A stretch of DNA of 64,000 nt from Brachyhypopomus gauderio (lineage: Eukaryota > Chordata > Actinopteri > Gymnotiformes > Hypopomidae), in the NCBI RefSeq assembly GCF_052324685.1, contig NW_027506915.1, positions 248,001-312,000 of the forward strand. The letters are read 5' to 3'. Below are positions 18,126 to 29,766 of the stretch, piece by piece (within the stretch, counting starts at the first letter, position 1; each line of letters begins with the position of its first letter). Below the pieces are notes generated by a model, which was not told the origin of the DNA, ran no database searches, and worked only from the letters and a program-made list of their open reading frames with translations. Position numbers and translations under genes: made by a program.

Positions 18126-18596
18126 TTGAACTTTACATGACCATCAGCTCTTGAGCACTGTTCACTCATCGTCAGGCAGGCTTTTGGATTAAGCTGAACT
18201 TCCAGCTTTACGTCTGCCTACCTGTGACTTCCTTGTCATTAATTATTTTGTCTATGTCCTTGTTAATGATGACAAAAAAACACCAATTAAAGCCACTCAG
18301 CCTTTCCTTTCTCTCTCTCTCTATGTGACATCACAATAGATTTTCTCAAAAAGCAATTCAAATTGTTCTAACCATTGGTGGGACCAACCCGTGGCCTTTT
18401 ACCATCCACGTGTCCAAAATGCAGTACGCATGCCAATGTTGTTAACAGACATACGTGTTGGTAGCTCTACATGTCCAACTGGTACAGTGTGAGGTTTCCT
18501 CTTTGGTGGACCTTAAAGAGTTGAAAAAGCCACAACCGAACTGGTATCTTTGTCAACGTCCTTGTTTCTGGATCTATGCTGCATGTGCGTCAGAAT

Positions 18597-18683
18597 CCTT
18601 CGGTAGCTCAGATGGTAGAGCGGAGGACTGTAGAGGTTAAAGCAGCAATCCTTAGGCCACCGGTTCAAATCCGCTTCGAAGGA
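18597..18683 (+). tRNA. tRNA-Tyr-GTA: tRNA-Tyr(GTA), unit 5, T-stem variant
   Basis: The T-stem 3' strand reads CCGCT instead of CCGGT, so G64 becomes C and makes a C-C mismatch. Confidence 0.93.
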
Positions 18684-18746
18684 AGCTTCTTTTTTTTCCA
18701 GGATATTACTGCCTTTAATGTCATGATGAGCAAAAAGTTTTCTGTT

Positions 18747-18818
18747 TTCCCTGACCGGGAATCGAACCCGGGCCGCGGCGGTGAGAGCGCCGAATCCTAG
18801 CGACTAGACCATCAGGGA
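18747..18818 (-). tRNA. tRNA-Glu-CTC: tRNA-Glu(CTC), unit 6, G18C variant
   Basis: The D-loop reads AGTCGCTA instead of AGTGGCTA. Invariant G18 (end of the A box, normal partner of position 55) is C. Confidence 0.9.
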
Positions 18819-19022
18819 CAGCGATGTTATGCTAATGGATGAAGGCCTTTACATGAGTTCTGGCTGGCCGTTATTCATGAGTGAAGAAAGACCAGAATGT
18901 GGGTTATTCGTGACCACACCAGAACAAGTGGACCTTTTTGTGTCAAGACTGTCAAATGCTTCCCATGTCAGAGGTCAAGAATATCTGGACATGTTCTGAA
19001 TCACAGAGCAAGGCTAAACGTA

Positions 19023-19095
19023 GCCTGGATAGCTCAGTCGGTAGAGCATCAGACTTTTAATCTGAGGGTCCAGGGTTCAAGTCCCTGTTCAGGCG
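19023..19095 (+). tRNA. tRNA-Lys-TTT: tRNA-Lys(TTT), unit 6
   Basis: Consensus copy. Confidence 0.97.
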
Positions 19096-19566
19096 TTGAA
19101 CTTTACATGACCATCAGCTCTTGAGCACTGTTCACTCATCGTCAGGCAGGCTTTTGGATTAAGCTGAACTTCCAGCTTTACGTCTGCCTACCTGTGACTT
19201 CCTTGTCATTAATTATTTTGTCTATGTCCTTGTTAATGATGACAAAAAAACACCAATTAAAGCCACTCAGCCTTTCCTTTCTCTCTCTCTCTATGTGACA
19301 TCACAATAGATTTTCTCAAAAAGCAATTCAAATTGTTCTAACCATTGGTGGGACCAACCCGTGGCCTTTTACCATCCACGTGTCCAAAATGCAGTACGCA
19401 TGCCAATGTTGTTAACAGACATACGTGTTGGTAGCTCTACATGTCCAACTGGTACAGTGTGAGGTTTCCTCTTTGGTGGACCTTAAAGAGTTGAAAAAGC
19501 CACAACCGAACTGGTATCTTTGTCAACGTCCTTGTTTCTGGATCTATGCTGCATGTGCGTCAGAAT

Positions 19567-19653
19567 CCTTCGGTAGCTCAGATGGTAGAGCGGAGGACTG
19601 TAGAGGTTAAAGCAGCAATCCTTAGGCCACCGGTTCAAATCCGGTTCGAAGGA
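19567..19653 (+). tRNA. tRNA-Tyr-GTA: tRNA-Tyr(GTA), unit 6
   Basis: Consensus copy with intron. Confidence 0.97.
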
Positions 19654-19716
19654 AGCTTCTTTTTTTTCCAGGATATTACTGCCTTTAATGTCATGATGAG
19701 CAAAAAGTTTTCTGTT

Positions 19717-19788
19717 TTCCCTGACCGGGAATCGAACCCGGGCCGCGGCGGTGAGAGCGCCGAATCCTAGCGACTAGACCATCAGGGA
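19717..19788 (-). tRNA. tRNA-Glu-CTC: tRNA-Glu(CTC), unit 7, G18C variant
   Basis: Same G18C D-loop change as unit 6. Confidence 0.9.
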
Positions 19789-19992
19789 CAGCGATGTTAT
19801 GCTAATGGATGAAGGCCTTTACATGAGTTCTGGCTGGCCGTTATTCATGAGTGAAGAAAGACCAGAATGTGGGTTATTCGTGACCACACCAGAACAAGTG
19901 GACCTTTTTGTGTCAAGACTGTCAAATGCTTCCCATGTCAGAGGTCAAGAATATCTGGACATGTTCTGAATCACAGAGCAAGGCTAAACGTA

Positions 19993-20065
19993 GCCTGGAT
20001 AGCTCAGTCGGTAGAGCATCAGACTTTTAATCTGAGGGTCCAGGGTTCAAGTCCCTGTTCAGGCG
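19993..20065 (+). tRNA. tRNA-Lys-TTT: tRNA-Lys(TTT), unit 7
   Basis: Consensus copy. Confidence 0.97.
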
Positions 20066-20536
20066 TTGAACTTTACATGACCATCAGCTCTTGAGCACTG
20101 TTCACTCATCGTCAGGCAGGCTTTTGGATTAAGCTGAACTTCCAGCTTTACGTCTGCCTACCTGTGACTTCCTTGTCATTAATTATTTTGTCTATGTCCT
20201 TGTTAATGATGACAAAAAAACACCAATTAAAGCCACTCAGCCTTTCCTTTCTCTCTCTCTCTATGTGACATCACAATAGATTTTCTCAAAAAGCAATTCA
20301 AATTGTTCTAACCATTGGTGGGACCAACCCGTGGCCTTTTACCATCCACGTGTCCAAAATGCAGTACGCATGCCAATGTTGTTAACAGACATACGTGTTG
20401 GTAGCTCTACATGTCCAACTGGTACAGTGTGAGGTTTCCTCTTTGGTGGACCTTAAAGAGTTGAAAAAGCCACAACCGAACTGGTATCTTTGTCAACGTC
20501 CTTGTTTCTGGATCTATGCTGCATGTGCGTCAGAAT

Positions 20537-20623
20537 CCTTCGGTAGCTCAGATGGTAGAGCGGAGGACTGTAGAGGTTAAAGCAGCAATCCTTAGGCCAC
20601 CGGTTCAAATCCGGTTCGAAGGA
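20537..20623 (+). tRNA. tRNA-Tyr-GTA: tRNA-Tyr(GTA), unit 7
   Basis: Consensus copy with intron. Confidence 0.97.
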
Positions 20624-20686
20624 AGCTTCTTTTTTTTCCAGGATATTACTGCCTTTAATGTCATGATGAGCAAAAAGTTTTCTGTT

Positions 20687-20758
20687 TTCCCTGACCGGGA
20701 ATCGAACCCGGGCCGCGGCGGTGAGAGCGCCGAATCCTAGCGACTAGACCATCAGGGA
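20687..20758 (-). tRNA. tRNA-Glu-CTC: tRNA-Glu(CTC), unit 8, G18C variant
   Basis: Same G18C change as units 6-7. Confidence 0.9.
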
Positions 20759-20962
20759 CAGCGATGTTATGCTAATGGATGAAGGCCTTTACATGAGTTC
20801 TGGCTGGCCGTTATTCATGAGTGAAGAAAGACCAGAATGTGGGTTATTCGTGACCACACCAGAACAAGTGGACCTTTTTGTGTCAAGACTGTCAAATGCT
20901 TCCCATGTCAGAGGTCAAGAATATCTGGACATGTTCTGAATCACAGAGCAAGGCTAAACGTA

Positions 20963-21035
20963 GCCTGGATAGCTCAGTCGGTAGAGCATCAGACTTTTAA
21001 TCTGAGGGTCCAGGGTTCAAGTCCCTGTTCAGGCG
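20963..21035 (+). tRNA. tRNA-Lys-TTT: tRNA-Lys(TTT), unit 8
   Basis: Consensus copy. Confidence 0.97.
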
Positions 21036-21506
21036 TTGAACTTTACATGACCATCAGCTCTTGAGCACTGTTCACTCATCGTCAGGCAGGCTTTTGGATT
21101 AAGCTGAACTTCCAGCTTTACGTCTGCCTACCTGTGACTTCCTTGTCATTAATTATTTTGTCTATGTCCTTGTTAATGATGACAAAAAAACACCAATTAA
21201 AGCCACTCAGCCTTTCCTTTCTCTCTCTCTCTATGTGACATCACAATAGATTTTCTCAAAAAGCAATTCAAATTGTTCTAACCATTGGTGGGACCAACCC
21301 GTGGCCTTTTACCATCCACGTGTCCAAAATGCAGTACGCATGCCAATGTTGTTAACAGACATACGTGTTGGTAGCTCTACATGTCCAACTGGTACAGTGT
21401 GAGGTTTCCTCTTTGGTGGACCTTAAAGAGTTGAAAAAGCCACAACCGAACTGGTATCTTTGTCAACGTCCTTGTTTCTGGATCTATGCTGCATGTGCGT
21501 CAGAAT

Positions 21507-21593
21507 CCTTCGGTAGCTCAGATGGTAGAGCGGAGGACTGTAGAGGTTAAAGCAGCAATCCTTAGGCCACCGGTTCAAATCCGGTTCGAAGGA
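21507..21593 (+). tRNA. tRNA-Tyr-GTA: tRNA-Tyr(GTA), unit 8
   Basis: Consensus copy with intron. Confidence 0.97.
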
Positions 21594-21656
21594 AGCTTCT
21601 TTTTTTTCCAGGATATTACTGCCTTTAATGTCATGATGAGCAAAAAGTTTTCTGTT

Positions 21657-21728
21657 TTCCCTGACCGGGAATCGAACCCGGGCCGCGGCGGTGAGAGCGC
21701 CGAATCCTAGCGACTAGACCATCAGGGA
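21657..21728 (-). tRNA. tRNA-Glu-CTC: tRNA-Glu(CTC), unit 9, G18C variant
   Basis: Same G18C change; last of the contiguous run of units 6-9. Confidence 0.9.
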
Positions 21729-21932
21729 CAGCGATGTTATGCTAATGGATGAAGGCCTTTACATGAGTTCTGGCTGGCCGTTATTCATGAGTGAAGAAAG
21801 ACCAGAATGTGGGTTATTCGTGACCACACCAGAACAAGTGGACCTTTTTGTGTCAAGACTGTCAAATGCTTCCCATGTCAGAGGTCAAGAATATCTGGAC
21901 ATGTTCTGAATCACAGAGCAAGGCTAAACGTA

Positions 21933-22005
21933 GCCTGGATAGCTCAGTCGGTAGAGCATCAGACTTTTAATCTGAGGGTCCAGGGTTCAAGTCCCTGTTC
22001 AGGCG
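21933..22005 (+). tRNA. tRNA-Lys-TTT: tRNA-Lys(TTT), unit 9
   Basis: Consensus copy. Confidence 0.97.
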
Positions 22006-22476
22006 TTGAACTTTACATGACCATCAGCTCTTGAGCACTGTTCACTCATCGTCAGGCAGGCTTTTGGATTAAGCTGAACTTCCAGCTTTACGTCTGCCTA
22101 CCTGTGACTTCCTTGTCATTAATTATTTTGTCTATGTCCTTGTTAATGATGACAAAAAAACACCAATTAAAGCCACTCAGCCTTTCCTTTCTCTCTCTCT
22201 CTATGTGACATCACAATAGATTTTCTCAAAAAGCAATTCAAATTGTTCTAACCATTGGTGGGACCAACCCGTGGCCTTTTACCATCCACGTGTCCAAAAT
22301 GCAGTACGCATGCCAATGTTGTTAACATACATACGTGTTGGTAGCTCTACATGTCCAACTGGTACAGTGTGAGGTTTCCTCTTTGGTGGACCTTAAAGAG
22401 TTGAAAAAGCCACAACCGAACTGGTATCTTTGTCAACGTCCTTGTTTCTGGATCTATGCTGCATGTGCGTCAGAAT

Positions 22477-22563
22477 CCTTCGGTAGCTCAGATGGTAGAG
22501 CGGAGGACTGTAGAGGTTAAAGCAGCAATCCTTAGGCCACCGGTTCAAATCCGGTTCGAAGGA
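22477..22563 (+). tRNA. tRNA-Tyr-GTA: tRNA-Tyr(GTA), unit 9
   Basis: Consensus copy. The upstream spacer has a rare change (AACATACATAC). Confidence 0.97.
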
Positions 22564-22626
22564 AGCTTCTTTTTTTTCCAGGATATTACTGCCTTTAATG
22601 TCATGATGAGCAAAAAGTTTTCTGTT

Positions 22627-22698
22627 TTCCCTGACCGGGAATCAAACCCGGGCCGCGGCGGTGAGAGCGCCGAATCCTAGCCACTAGACCATCAGGGA
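22627..22698 (-). tRNA. tRNA-Glu-CTC: tRNA-Glu(CTC), unit 10, C56T variant
   Basis: T-loop C56 is T; otherwise consensus. Confidence 0.9.
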
Positions 22699-22902
22699 CA
22701 GCGATGTTATGCTAATGGATGAAGGCCTTTACATGAGTTCTGGCTGGCCGTTATTCATGAGTGAAGAAAGACCAGAATGTGGGTTATTCGTGACCACACC
22801 AGAACATGTGGACCTTTTTGTGTCAAGACTGTCAAATGCTTCCCATGTCAGAGGTCAAGAATATCTGGACATGTTCTGAATCACAGAGCAAGGCTAAACG
22901 TA

Positions 22903-22975
22903 GCCTGGATAGCTCAGTCGGTAGAGCATCAGACTTTTAATCTGAGGGTCCAGGGTTCAAGTCCCTGTTCAGGCG
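22903..22975 (+). tRNA. tRNA-Lys-TTT: tRNA-Lys(TTT), unit 10
   Basis: Consensus copy. Confidence 0.97.
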
Positions 22976-23446
22976 TTGAACTTTACATGACCGTGAGCTC
23001 TTGAGCACCGTTCAGTCATCATCAGGCAGGCTTTTGGATTAAGCTGAACTTCCAGCTTTACGTCTGCCTACCTGTGACTTCCTTGTCATTAATTATTTTG
23101 TCTATGTCCTTGTTAATGATGACAAAAAAACAACAATTAAAGCCACTCAGCCTTTCCTTTCTCTCTCTCTCTATGTGACATCACAATAGATTTTCTCAAA
23201 AAGCAATTCAAATTGTTCTAACCATTGGTGGGACCAACCCGTGGCCTTTTACCATCCACGTGTCCAAAATGCAGTACGCATGCCAATGTTGTTAACAGAC
23301 ATACGTGTTGGTAGCTCTACATGTCCAACTGGTACAGTGTGAGGTTTCCTCTTTGGTGGACCTTAAAGAGTTGAAAAAGCCACAACCGAACTGGTATCTT
23401 TGTCAACGTCCTTGTTTCTGGATCTATGCTGCATGTGCGTCAGAAT

Positions 23447-23533
23447 CCTTCGGTAGCTCAGATGGTAGAGCGGAGGACTGTAGAGGTTAAAGCAGCAATC
23501 CTTAGGCCACCGGTTCAAATCCGGTTCGAAGGA
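23447..23533 (+). tRNA. tRNA-Tyr-GTA: tRNA-Tyr(GTA), unit 10
   Basis: Consensus copy with intron. Confidence 0.97.
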
Positions 23534-23596
23534 AGCTTCTTTTTTTTCCAGGATATTACTGCCTTTAATGTCATGATGAGCAAAAAGTTTTCTGTT

Positions 23597-23668
23597 TTCC
23601 CTGACCGGGAATCGAACCCGGGCCGCGGCGGTGAGAGCGCCGAATCCTAGCCACTAGACCATCATGGA
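23597..23668 (-). tRNA. tRNA-Glu-CTC: tRNA-Glu(CTC), unit 11, acceptor variant
   Basis: The acceptor reads TCCATGA instead of TCCCTGA, so C4 becomes A and faces G69 (mismatch). Confidence 0.9.
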
Positions 23669-23872
23669 CAGCGATGTTATGCTAATGGATGAAGGCCTTT
23701 ACATGAGTTCTGGCTGGCCGTTATTCATGAGTGAAGAAAGACCAGAATGTGGGTTATTCGTGACCACACCAGAACAAGTGGACCTTTTTGTGTCAAGACT
23801 GTCAAATGCTTCCCATGTCAGAGGTCAAGAATATCTGGACATGTTCTGAATCACAGAGCAAGGCTAAACGTA

Positions 23873-23945
23873 GCCTGGATAGCTCAGTCGGTAGAGCATC
23901 AGACTTTTAATCTGAGGGTCCAGGGTTCAAGTCCCTGTTCAGGCG
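23873..23945 (+). tRNA. tRNA-Lys-TTT: tRNA-Lys(TTT), unit 11
   Basis: Consensus copy. Confidence 0.97.
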
Positions 23946-24416
23946 TTGAACTTTACATGACCGTCAGCTCTTGAGCACCGTTCAGTCATCATCAGGCAGG
24001 CTTTTGGATTAAGCTGAACTTCCAGCTTTACGTCTGCCTACCTGTGACTTCCTTGTCATTAATTATTTTGTCTATGTCCTTGTTAATGATGACAAAAAAA
24101 CAACAATTAAAGCCACTCAGCCTTTCCTTTCTCTCTCTCTCTATGTGACATCACAATAGATTTTCTCAAAAAGCAATTCAAATTGTTCTAACCATTGGTG
24201 GGACCAACCCGTGGCCTTTTACCATCCACGTGTCCAAAATGCAGTACGCATGCCAATGTTGTTAACAGACATACGTGTTGGTAGCTCTACATGTCCAACT
24301 GGTACAGTGTGAGGTTTCCTCTTTGGTGGACCTTAAAGAGTTGAAAAAGCCACAACCGAACTGGTATCTTTGTCAACGTCCTTGTTTCTGGATCTATGCT
24401 GCATGTGCGTCAGAAT

Positions 24417-24503
24417 CCTTCGGTAGCTCAGATGGTAGAGCGGAGGACTGTAGAGGTTAAAGCAGCAATCCTTAGGCCACCGGTTCAAATCCGGTTCGAA
24501 GGA
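24417..24503 (+). tRNA. tRNA-Tyr-GTA: tRNA-Tyr(GTA), unit 11
   Basis: Consensus copy with intron. Confidence 0.97.
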
Positions 24504-24566
24504 AGCTTCTTTTTTTTCCAGGATATTACTGCCTTTAATGTCATGATGAGCAAAAAGTTTTCTGTT

Positions 24567-24638
24567 TTCCCTGACCGGGAATCGAACCCGGGCCGCGGCG
24601 GTGAGAGCGCCGAATCCTAGCCACTAGACCATCAGGGA
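24567..24638 (-). tRNA. tRNA-Glu-CTC: tRNA-Glu(CTC), unit 12
   Basis: Consensus copy. Confidence 0.97.
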
Positions 24639-24842
24639 CAGCGATGTTATGCTAATGGATGAAGGCCTTTACATGAGTTCTGGCTGGCCGTTATTCATGA
24701 GTGAAGAAAGACCAGAATGTGGGTTATTCGTGACCACACCAGAACATGTGGACCTTTTTGTGTCAAGACTGTCAAATGCTTCCCATGTCAGAGGTCAAGA
24801 ATATCTGGACATGTTCTGAATCACAGAGCAAGGCTAAAAGTA

Positions 24843-24915
24843 GCCTGGATAGCTAGGTCGGTAGAGCATCAGACTTTTAATCTGAGGGTCCAGGGTTCAA
24901 GTCCCTGTTCAGGCG
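24843..24915 (+). tRNA. tRNA-Lys-TTT: tRNA-Lys(TTT), unit 12, A-box variant
   Basis: The A box reads TAGCTAGGTCGG instead of TAGCTCAGTCGG. C13 becomes A (breaking its D-stem pair) and invariant A14 becomes G. Activity is doubtful. Confidence 0.82.
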
Positions 24916-25387
24916 TTGAACTTTACATGACCGTCAGCTCTTGAGCACCGTTCAGTCATCATCAGGCAGGCTTTTGGATTAAGCTGAACTTCCAGCTTTA
25001 CGTCTGCCTACCTGTGACTTCCTTGTCATTAATTATTTTGTCTATGTCCTTGTTAATGATGACAAAAAAAACACCAATTAAAGCCACTCAGCCTTTCCTT
25101 TCTCTCTCTCTCTATGTGACATCACAATAGATTTTCTCAAAAAGCAATTCAAATTGTTCTAACCATTGGTGGGACCAACCCGTGGCCTTTTACCATCCAC
25201 GTGTCCAAAATGCAGTACGCATGCCAATGTTGTTAACAGACATACGTGTTGGTAGCTCTACATGTCCAACTGGTACAGTGTGAGGTTTCCTCTTTGGTGG
25301 ACCTTAAAGAGTTGAAAAAGCCACAACCGAACTGGTATCTTTGTCAACGTCCTTGTTTCTGGATCTATGCTGCATGTGCGTCAGAAT

Positions 25388-25474
25388 CCTTCGGTAGCTC
25401 AGATGGTAGAGCGGAGGACTGTAGAGGTTAAAGCAGCAATCCTTAGGCCACCGGTTCAAATCCGGTTCGAAGGA
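25388..25474 (+). tRNA. tRNA-Tyr-GTA: tRNA-Tyr(GTA), unit 12
   Basis: Consensus copy with intron. Confidence 0.97.
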
Positions 25475-25537
25475 AGCTTCTTTTTTTTCCAGGATATTAC
25501 TGCCTTTAATGTCATGATGAGCAAAAAGTTTTCTGTT

Positions 25538-25609
25538 TTCCCTGACCGGGAATCGAACCCGGGCCGCAGCGGTGAGAGCGCCGAATCCTAGCCACTAGAC
25601 CATCAGGGA
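25538..25609 (-). tRNA. tRNA-Glu-CTC: tRNA-Glu(CTC), unit 13
   Basis: C42T wobble, as in units 2-4. Confidence 0.96.
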
Positions 25610-25813
25610 CAGCGATGTTATGCTAATGGATGAAGGCCTTTACATGAGTTCTGGCTGGCCGTTATTCATGAGTGAAGAAAGACCAGAATGTGGGTTATTC
25701 GTGACCACACCAGAACATGTGGACCTTTTTGTGTCAAGACTGTCAAATGCTTCCCATGTCAGAGGTCAAGAATATCTGGACATGTTCTGAATCACAGAGC
25801 AAGGCTAAACGTA

Positions 25814-25886
25814 GCCTGGATAGCTCAGTCGGTAGAGCATCAGACTTTTAATCTGAGGGTCCAGGGTTCAAGTCCCTGTTCAGGCG
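25814..25886 (+). tRNA. tRNA-Lys-TTT: tRNA-Lys(TTT), unit 13
   Basis: Consensus copy. Confidence 0.97.
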
Positions 25887-26357
25887 TTGAACTTTACATG
25901 ACCGTCAGCTCTTGAGCACCGTTCAGTCATCATCAGGCAGGCTTTTGGATTAAGCTGAACTTCCAGCTTTACGTCTGCCTACCTGTGACTTCCTTGTCAT
26001 TAATTATTTTGTCTATGTCCTTGTTAATGATGACAAAAAAACAACAATTAAAGCCACTCAGCCTTTCCTTTCTCTCTCTCTCTATGTGACATCACAATAG
26101 ATTTTCTCAAAAAGCAATTCAAATTGTTCTAACCATTGGTGGGACCAACCCGTGGCCTTTTACCATCCACGTGTCCAAAATGCAGTACGCATGCCAATGT
26201 TGTTAACAGACATACGTGTTGGTAGCTCTACATGTCCAACTGGTACAGTGTGAGGTTTCCTCTTTGGTGGACCTTAAAGAGTTGAAAAAGCCACAACCGA
26301 ACTGGTATCTTTGTCAACGTCCTTGTTTCTGGATCTATGCTGCATGTGCGTCAGAAT

Positions 26358-26444
26358 CCTTCGGTAGCTCAGATGGTAGAGCGGAGGACTGTAGAGGTTA
26401 AAGCAGCAATCCTTAGGCCACCGGTTCAAATCCGGTTCGAAGGA
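26358..26444 (+). tRNA. tRNA-Tyr-GTA: tRNA-Tyr(GTA), unit 13
   Basis: Consensus copy with intron. Confidence 0.97.
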
Positions 26445-26507
26445 AGCTTCTTTTTTTTCCAGGATATTACTGCCTTTAATGTCATGATGAGCAAAAAGTT
26501 TTCTGTT

Positions 26508-26579
26508 TTCCCTGACCGGGAATCGAACCCGGGCCGCGGCGGTGAGAGCGCCGAATCCTAGCCACTAGACCATCAGGGA
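26508..26579 (-). tRNA. tRNA-Glu-CTC: tRNA-Glu(CTC), unit 14
   Basis: Consensus copy. Confidence 0.97.
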
Positions 26580-26783
26580 CAGCGATGTTATGCTAATGGA
26601 TGAAGGCCTTTACATGAGTTCTGGCTGGCCGTTATTCATGAGTGAAGAAAGACCAGAATGTGGGTTATTCGTGACCACACCAGAACAAGTGGACCTTTTT
26701 GTGTCAAGACTGTCAAATGCTTCCCATGTCAGAGGTCAAGAATATCTGGACATGTTCTGAATCACAGAGCAAGGCTAAGCGTA

Positions 26784-26856
26784 GCCTGGATAGCTCAGTC
26801 GGTAGAGCATCAGACTTTTAATCTGAGGGTCCAGGGTTCAAGTCCCTGTTCAGGCG
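26784..26856 (+). tRNA. tRNA-Lys-TTT: tRNA-Lys(TTT), unit 14
   Basis: Consensus body; the leader reads CTAAGCGTA. Confidence 0.97.
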
Positions 26857-27327
26857 TTGAACTTTACATGACCATCAGCTCTTGAGCACTGTTCACTCAT
26901 CGTCAGGCAGGCTTTTGGATTAAGCTGAACTTCCAGCTTTACGTCTGCCTACCTGTGACTTCCTTGTCATTAATTATTTTGTCTATGTCCTTGTTAATGA
27001 TGACAAAAAAACACCAATTAAAGCCACTCAGCCTTTCCTTTCTCTCTCTCTCTATGTGACATCACAATAGATTTTCTCAAAAAGCAATTCAAATTGTTCT
27101 AACCATTGGTGGGACCAACCCGTGGCCTTTTACCATCCACGTGTCCAAAATGCAGTACGCATGCCAATGTTGTTAACAGACATACGTGTTGGTAGCTCTA
27201 CATGTCCAACTGGTACAGTGTGAGGTTTCCTCTTTGGTGGACCTTAAAGAGTTGAAAAAGCCACAACCGAACTGGTATCTTTGTCAACGTCCTTGTTTCT
27301 GGATCTATGCTGCATGTGCGTCAGAAT

Positions 27328-27414
27328 CCTTCGGTAGCTCAGATGGTAGAGCGGAGGACTGTAGAGGTTAAAGCAGCAATCCTTAGGCCACCGGTTCAAA
27401 TCCGGTTCGAAGGA
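27328..27414 (+). tRNA. tRNA-Tyr-GTA: tRNA-Tyr(GTA), unit 14
   Basis: Consensus copy with intron. Confidence 0.97.
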
Positions 27415-27477
27415 AGCTTCTTTTTTTTCCAGGATATTACTGCCTTTAATGTCATGATGAGCAAAAAGTTTTCTGTT

Positions 27478-27549
27478 TTCCCTGACCGGGAATCGAACCC
27501 GGGCCGCGGCGGTGAGAGCGCCGAATCCTAGCGACTAGACCATCAGGGA
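27478..27549 (-). tRNA. tRNA-Glu-CTC: tRNA-Glu(CTC), unit 15, G18C variant
   Basis: G18C D-loop change, as in units 6-9. Confidence 0.9.
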
Positions 27550-27753
27550 CAGCGATGTTATGCTAATGGATGAAGGCCTTTACATGAGTTCTGGCTGGCC
27601 GTTATTCATGAGTGAAGAAAGACCAGAATGTGGGTTATTCGTGACCACACCAGAACAAGTGGACCTTTTTGTGTCAAGACTGTCAAATGCTTCCCATGTC
27701 AGAGGTCAAGAATATCTGGACATGTTCTGAATCACAGAGCAAGGCTAAACGTA

Positions 27754-27826
27754 GCCTGGATAGCTCAGTCGGTAGAGCATCAGACTTTTAATCTGAGGGT
27801 CCAGGGTTCAAGTCCCTGTTCAGGCG
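27754..27826 (+). tRNA. tRNA-Lys-TTT: tRNA-Lys(TTT), unit 15
   Basis: Consensus copy. Confidence 0.97.
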
Positions 27827-28297
27827 TTGAACTTTACATGACCATCAGCTCTTGAGCACTGTTCACTCATCGTCAGGCAGGCTTTTGGATTAAGCTGAAC
27901 TTCCAGCTTTACGTCTGCCTACCTGTGACTTCCTTGTCATTAATTATTTTGTCTATGTCCTTGTTAATGATGACAAAAAAACACCAATTAAAGCCACTCA
28001 GCCTTTCCTTTCTCTCTCTCTCTATGTGACATCACAATAGATTTTCTCAAAAAGCAATTCAAATTGTTCTAACCATTGGTGGGACCAACCCGTGGCCTTT
28101 TACCATCCACGTGTCCAAAATGCAGTACGCATGCCAATGTTGTTAACAGACATACGTGTTGGTAGCTCTACATGTCCAACTGGTACAGTGTGAGGTTTCC
28201 TCTTTGGTGGACCTTAAAGAGTTGAAAAAGCCACAACCGAACTGGTATCTTTGTCAACGTCCTTGTTTCTGGATCTATGCTGCATGTGCGTCAGAAT

Positions 28298-28384
28298 CCT
28301 TCGGTAGCTCAGATGGTAGAGCGGAGGACTGTAGAGGTTAAAGCAGCAATCCTTAGGCCACCGGTTCAAATCCGGTTCGAAGGA
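28298..28384 (+). tRNA. tRNA-Tyr-GTA: tRNA-Tyr(GTA), unit 15
   Basis: Consensus copy with intron. Confidence 0.97.
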
Positions 28385-28447
28385 AGCTTCTTTTTTTTCC
28401 AGGATATTACTGCCTTTAATGTCATGATGAGCAAAAAGTTTTCTGTT

Positions 28448-28519
28448 TTCCCTGACCGGGAATCAAACCCGGGCCGCGGCGGTGAGAGCGCCGAATCCTA
28501 GCCACTAGACCATCAGGGA
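28448..28519 (-). tRNA. tRNA-Glu-CTC: tRNA-Glu(CTC), unit 16, C56T variant
   Basis: C56T in the T-loop; otherwise consensus. Confidence 0.9.
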
Positions 28520-28723
28520 CAGCGATGTTATGCTAATGGATGAAGGCCTTTACATGAGTTCTGGCTGGCCGTTATTCATGAGTGAAGAAAGACCAGAATG
28601 TGGGTTATTCGTGACCACACCAGAACATGTGGACCTTTTTGTGTCAAGACTGTCAAATGCTTCCCATGTCAGAGGTCAAGAATATCTGGACATGTTCTGA
28701 ATCACAGAGCAAGGGTAAACGTG

Positions 28724-28796
28724 GCCTGGATAGCTCAGTCGGTAGAGCATCAGACTTTTAATCTGAGGGTCCAGGGTTCAAGTCCCTGTTCAGGCG
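28724..28796 (+). tRNA. tRNA-Lys-TTT: tRNA-Lys(TTT), unit 16
   Basis: Consensus body. The leader differs (AGGGTAAACGTG), so the leader foldback is lost. Confidence 0.97.
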
Positions 28797-29267
28797 TTGA
28801 ACTTTACATGACCGTGAGCTCTTGAGCACCGTTCAGTCATCATCAGGCAGGCTTTTGGATTAAGCTGAACTTCCAGCTTTACGTCTGCCTACCTGTGACT
28901 TCCTTGTCATTAATTATTTTGTCTATGTCCTTGTTAATGATGACAAAAAAACAACAATTAAAGCCACTCAGCCTTTCCTTTCTCTCTCTCTCTATGTGAC
29001 ATCACAATAGATTTTCTCAAAAAGCAATTCAAATTGTTCTAACCATTGGTGGGACCAACCCGTGGCCTTTTACCATCCACGTGTCCAAAATGCAGTACGC
29101 ATGCCAATGTTGTTAACAGACATACGTGTTGGTAGCTCTACATGTCCAACTGGTACAGTGTGAGGTTTCCTCTTTGGTGGACCTTAAAGAGTTGAAAAAG
29201 CCACAACCGAACTGGTATCTTTGTCAACGTCCTTGTTTCTGGATCTATGCTGCATGTGCGTCAGAAT

Positions 29268-29354
29268 CCTTCGGTAGCTCAGATGGTAGAGCGGAGGACT
29301 GTAGAGGTTAAAGCAGCAATCCTTAGGCCACCGGTTCAAATCCGGTTCGAAGGA
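29268..29354 (+). tRNA. tRNA-Tyr-GTA: tRNA-Tyr(GTA), unit 16
   Basis: Consensus copy with intron. Confidence 0.97.
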
Positions 29355-29417
29355 AGCTTCTTTTTTTTCCAGGATATTACTGCCTTTAATGTCATGATGA
29401 GCAAAAAGTTTTCTGTT

Positions 29418-29489
29418 TTCCCTGACCGGGAATCGAACCCGGGCCGCGGCGGTGAGAGCGCCGAATCCTAGCCACTAGACCATCAGGGA
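29418..29489 (-). tRNA. tRNA-Glu-CTC: tRNA-Glu(CTC), unit 17
   Basis: Consensus copy. Confidence 0.97.
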
Positions 29490-29693
29490 CAGCGATGTTA
29501 TGCTAATGGATGAAGGCCTTTACATGAGTTCTGGCTGGCCGTTATTCATGAGTGAAGAAAGACCAGAATGTGGGTTATTCGTGACCACACCAGAACAAGT
29601 GGACCTTTTTGTGTCAAGACTGTCAAATGCTTCCCATGTCAGAGGTCAAGAATATCTGGACATGTTCTGAATCACAGAGCAAGGCTAAACGTA

Positions 29694-29766
29694 GCCTGGA
29701 TAGCTCAGTCGGTAGAGCATCAGACTTTTAATCTGAGGGTCCAGGGTTCAAGTCCCTGTTCAGGCG
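29694..29766 (+). tRNA. tRNA-Lys-TTT: tRNA-Lys(TTT), unit 17
   Basis: Consensus copy. Confidence 0.97.
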
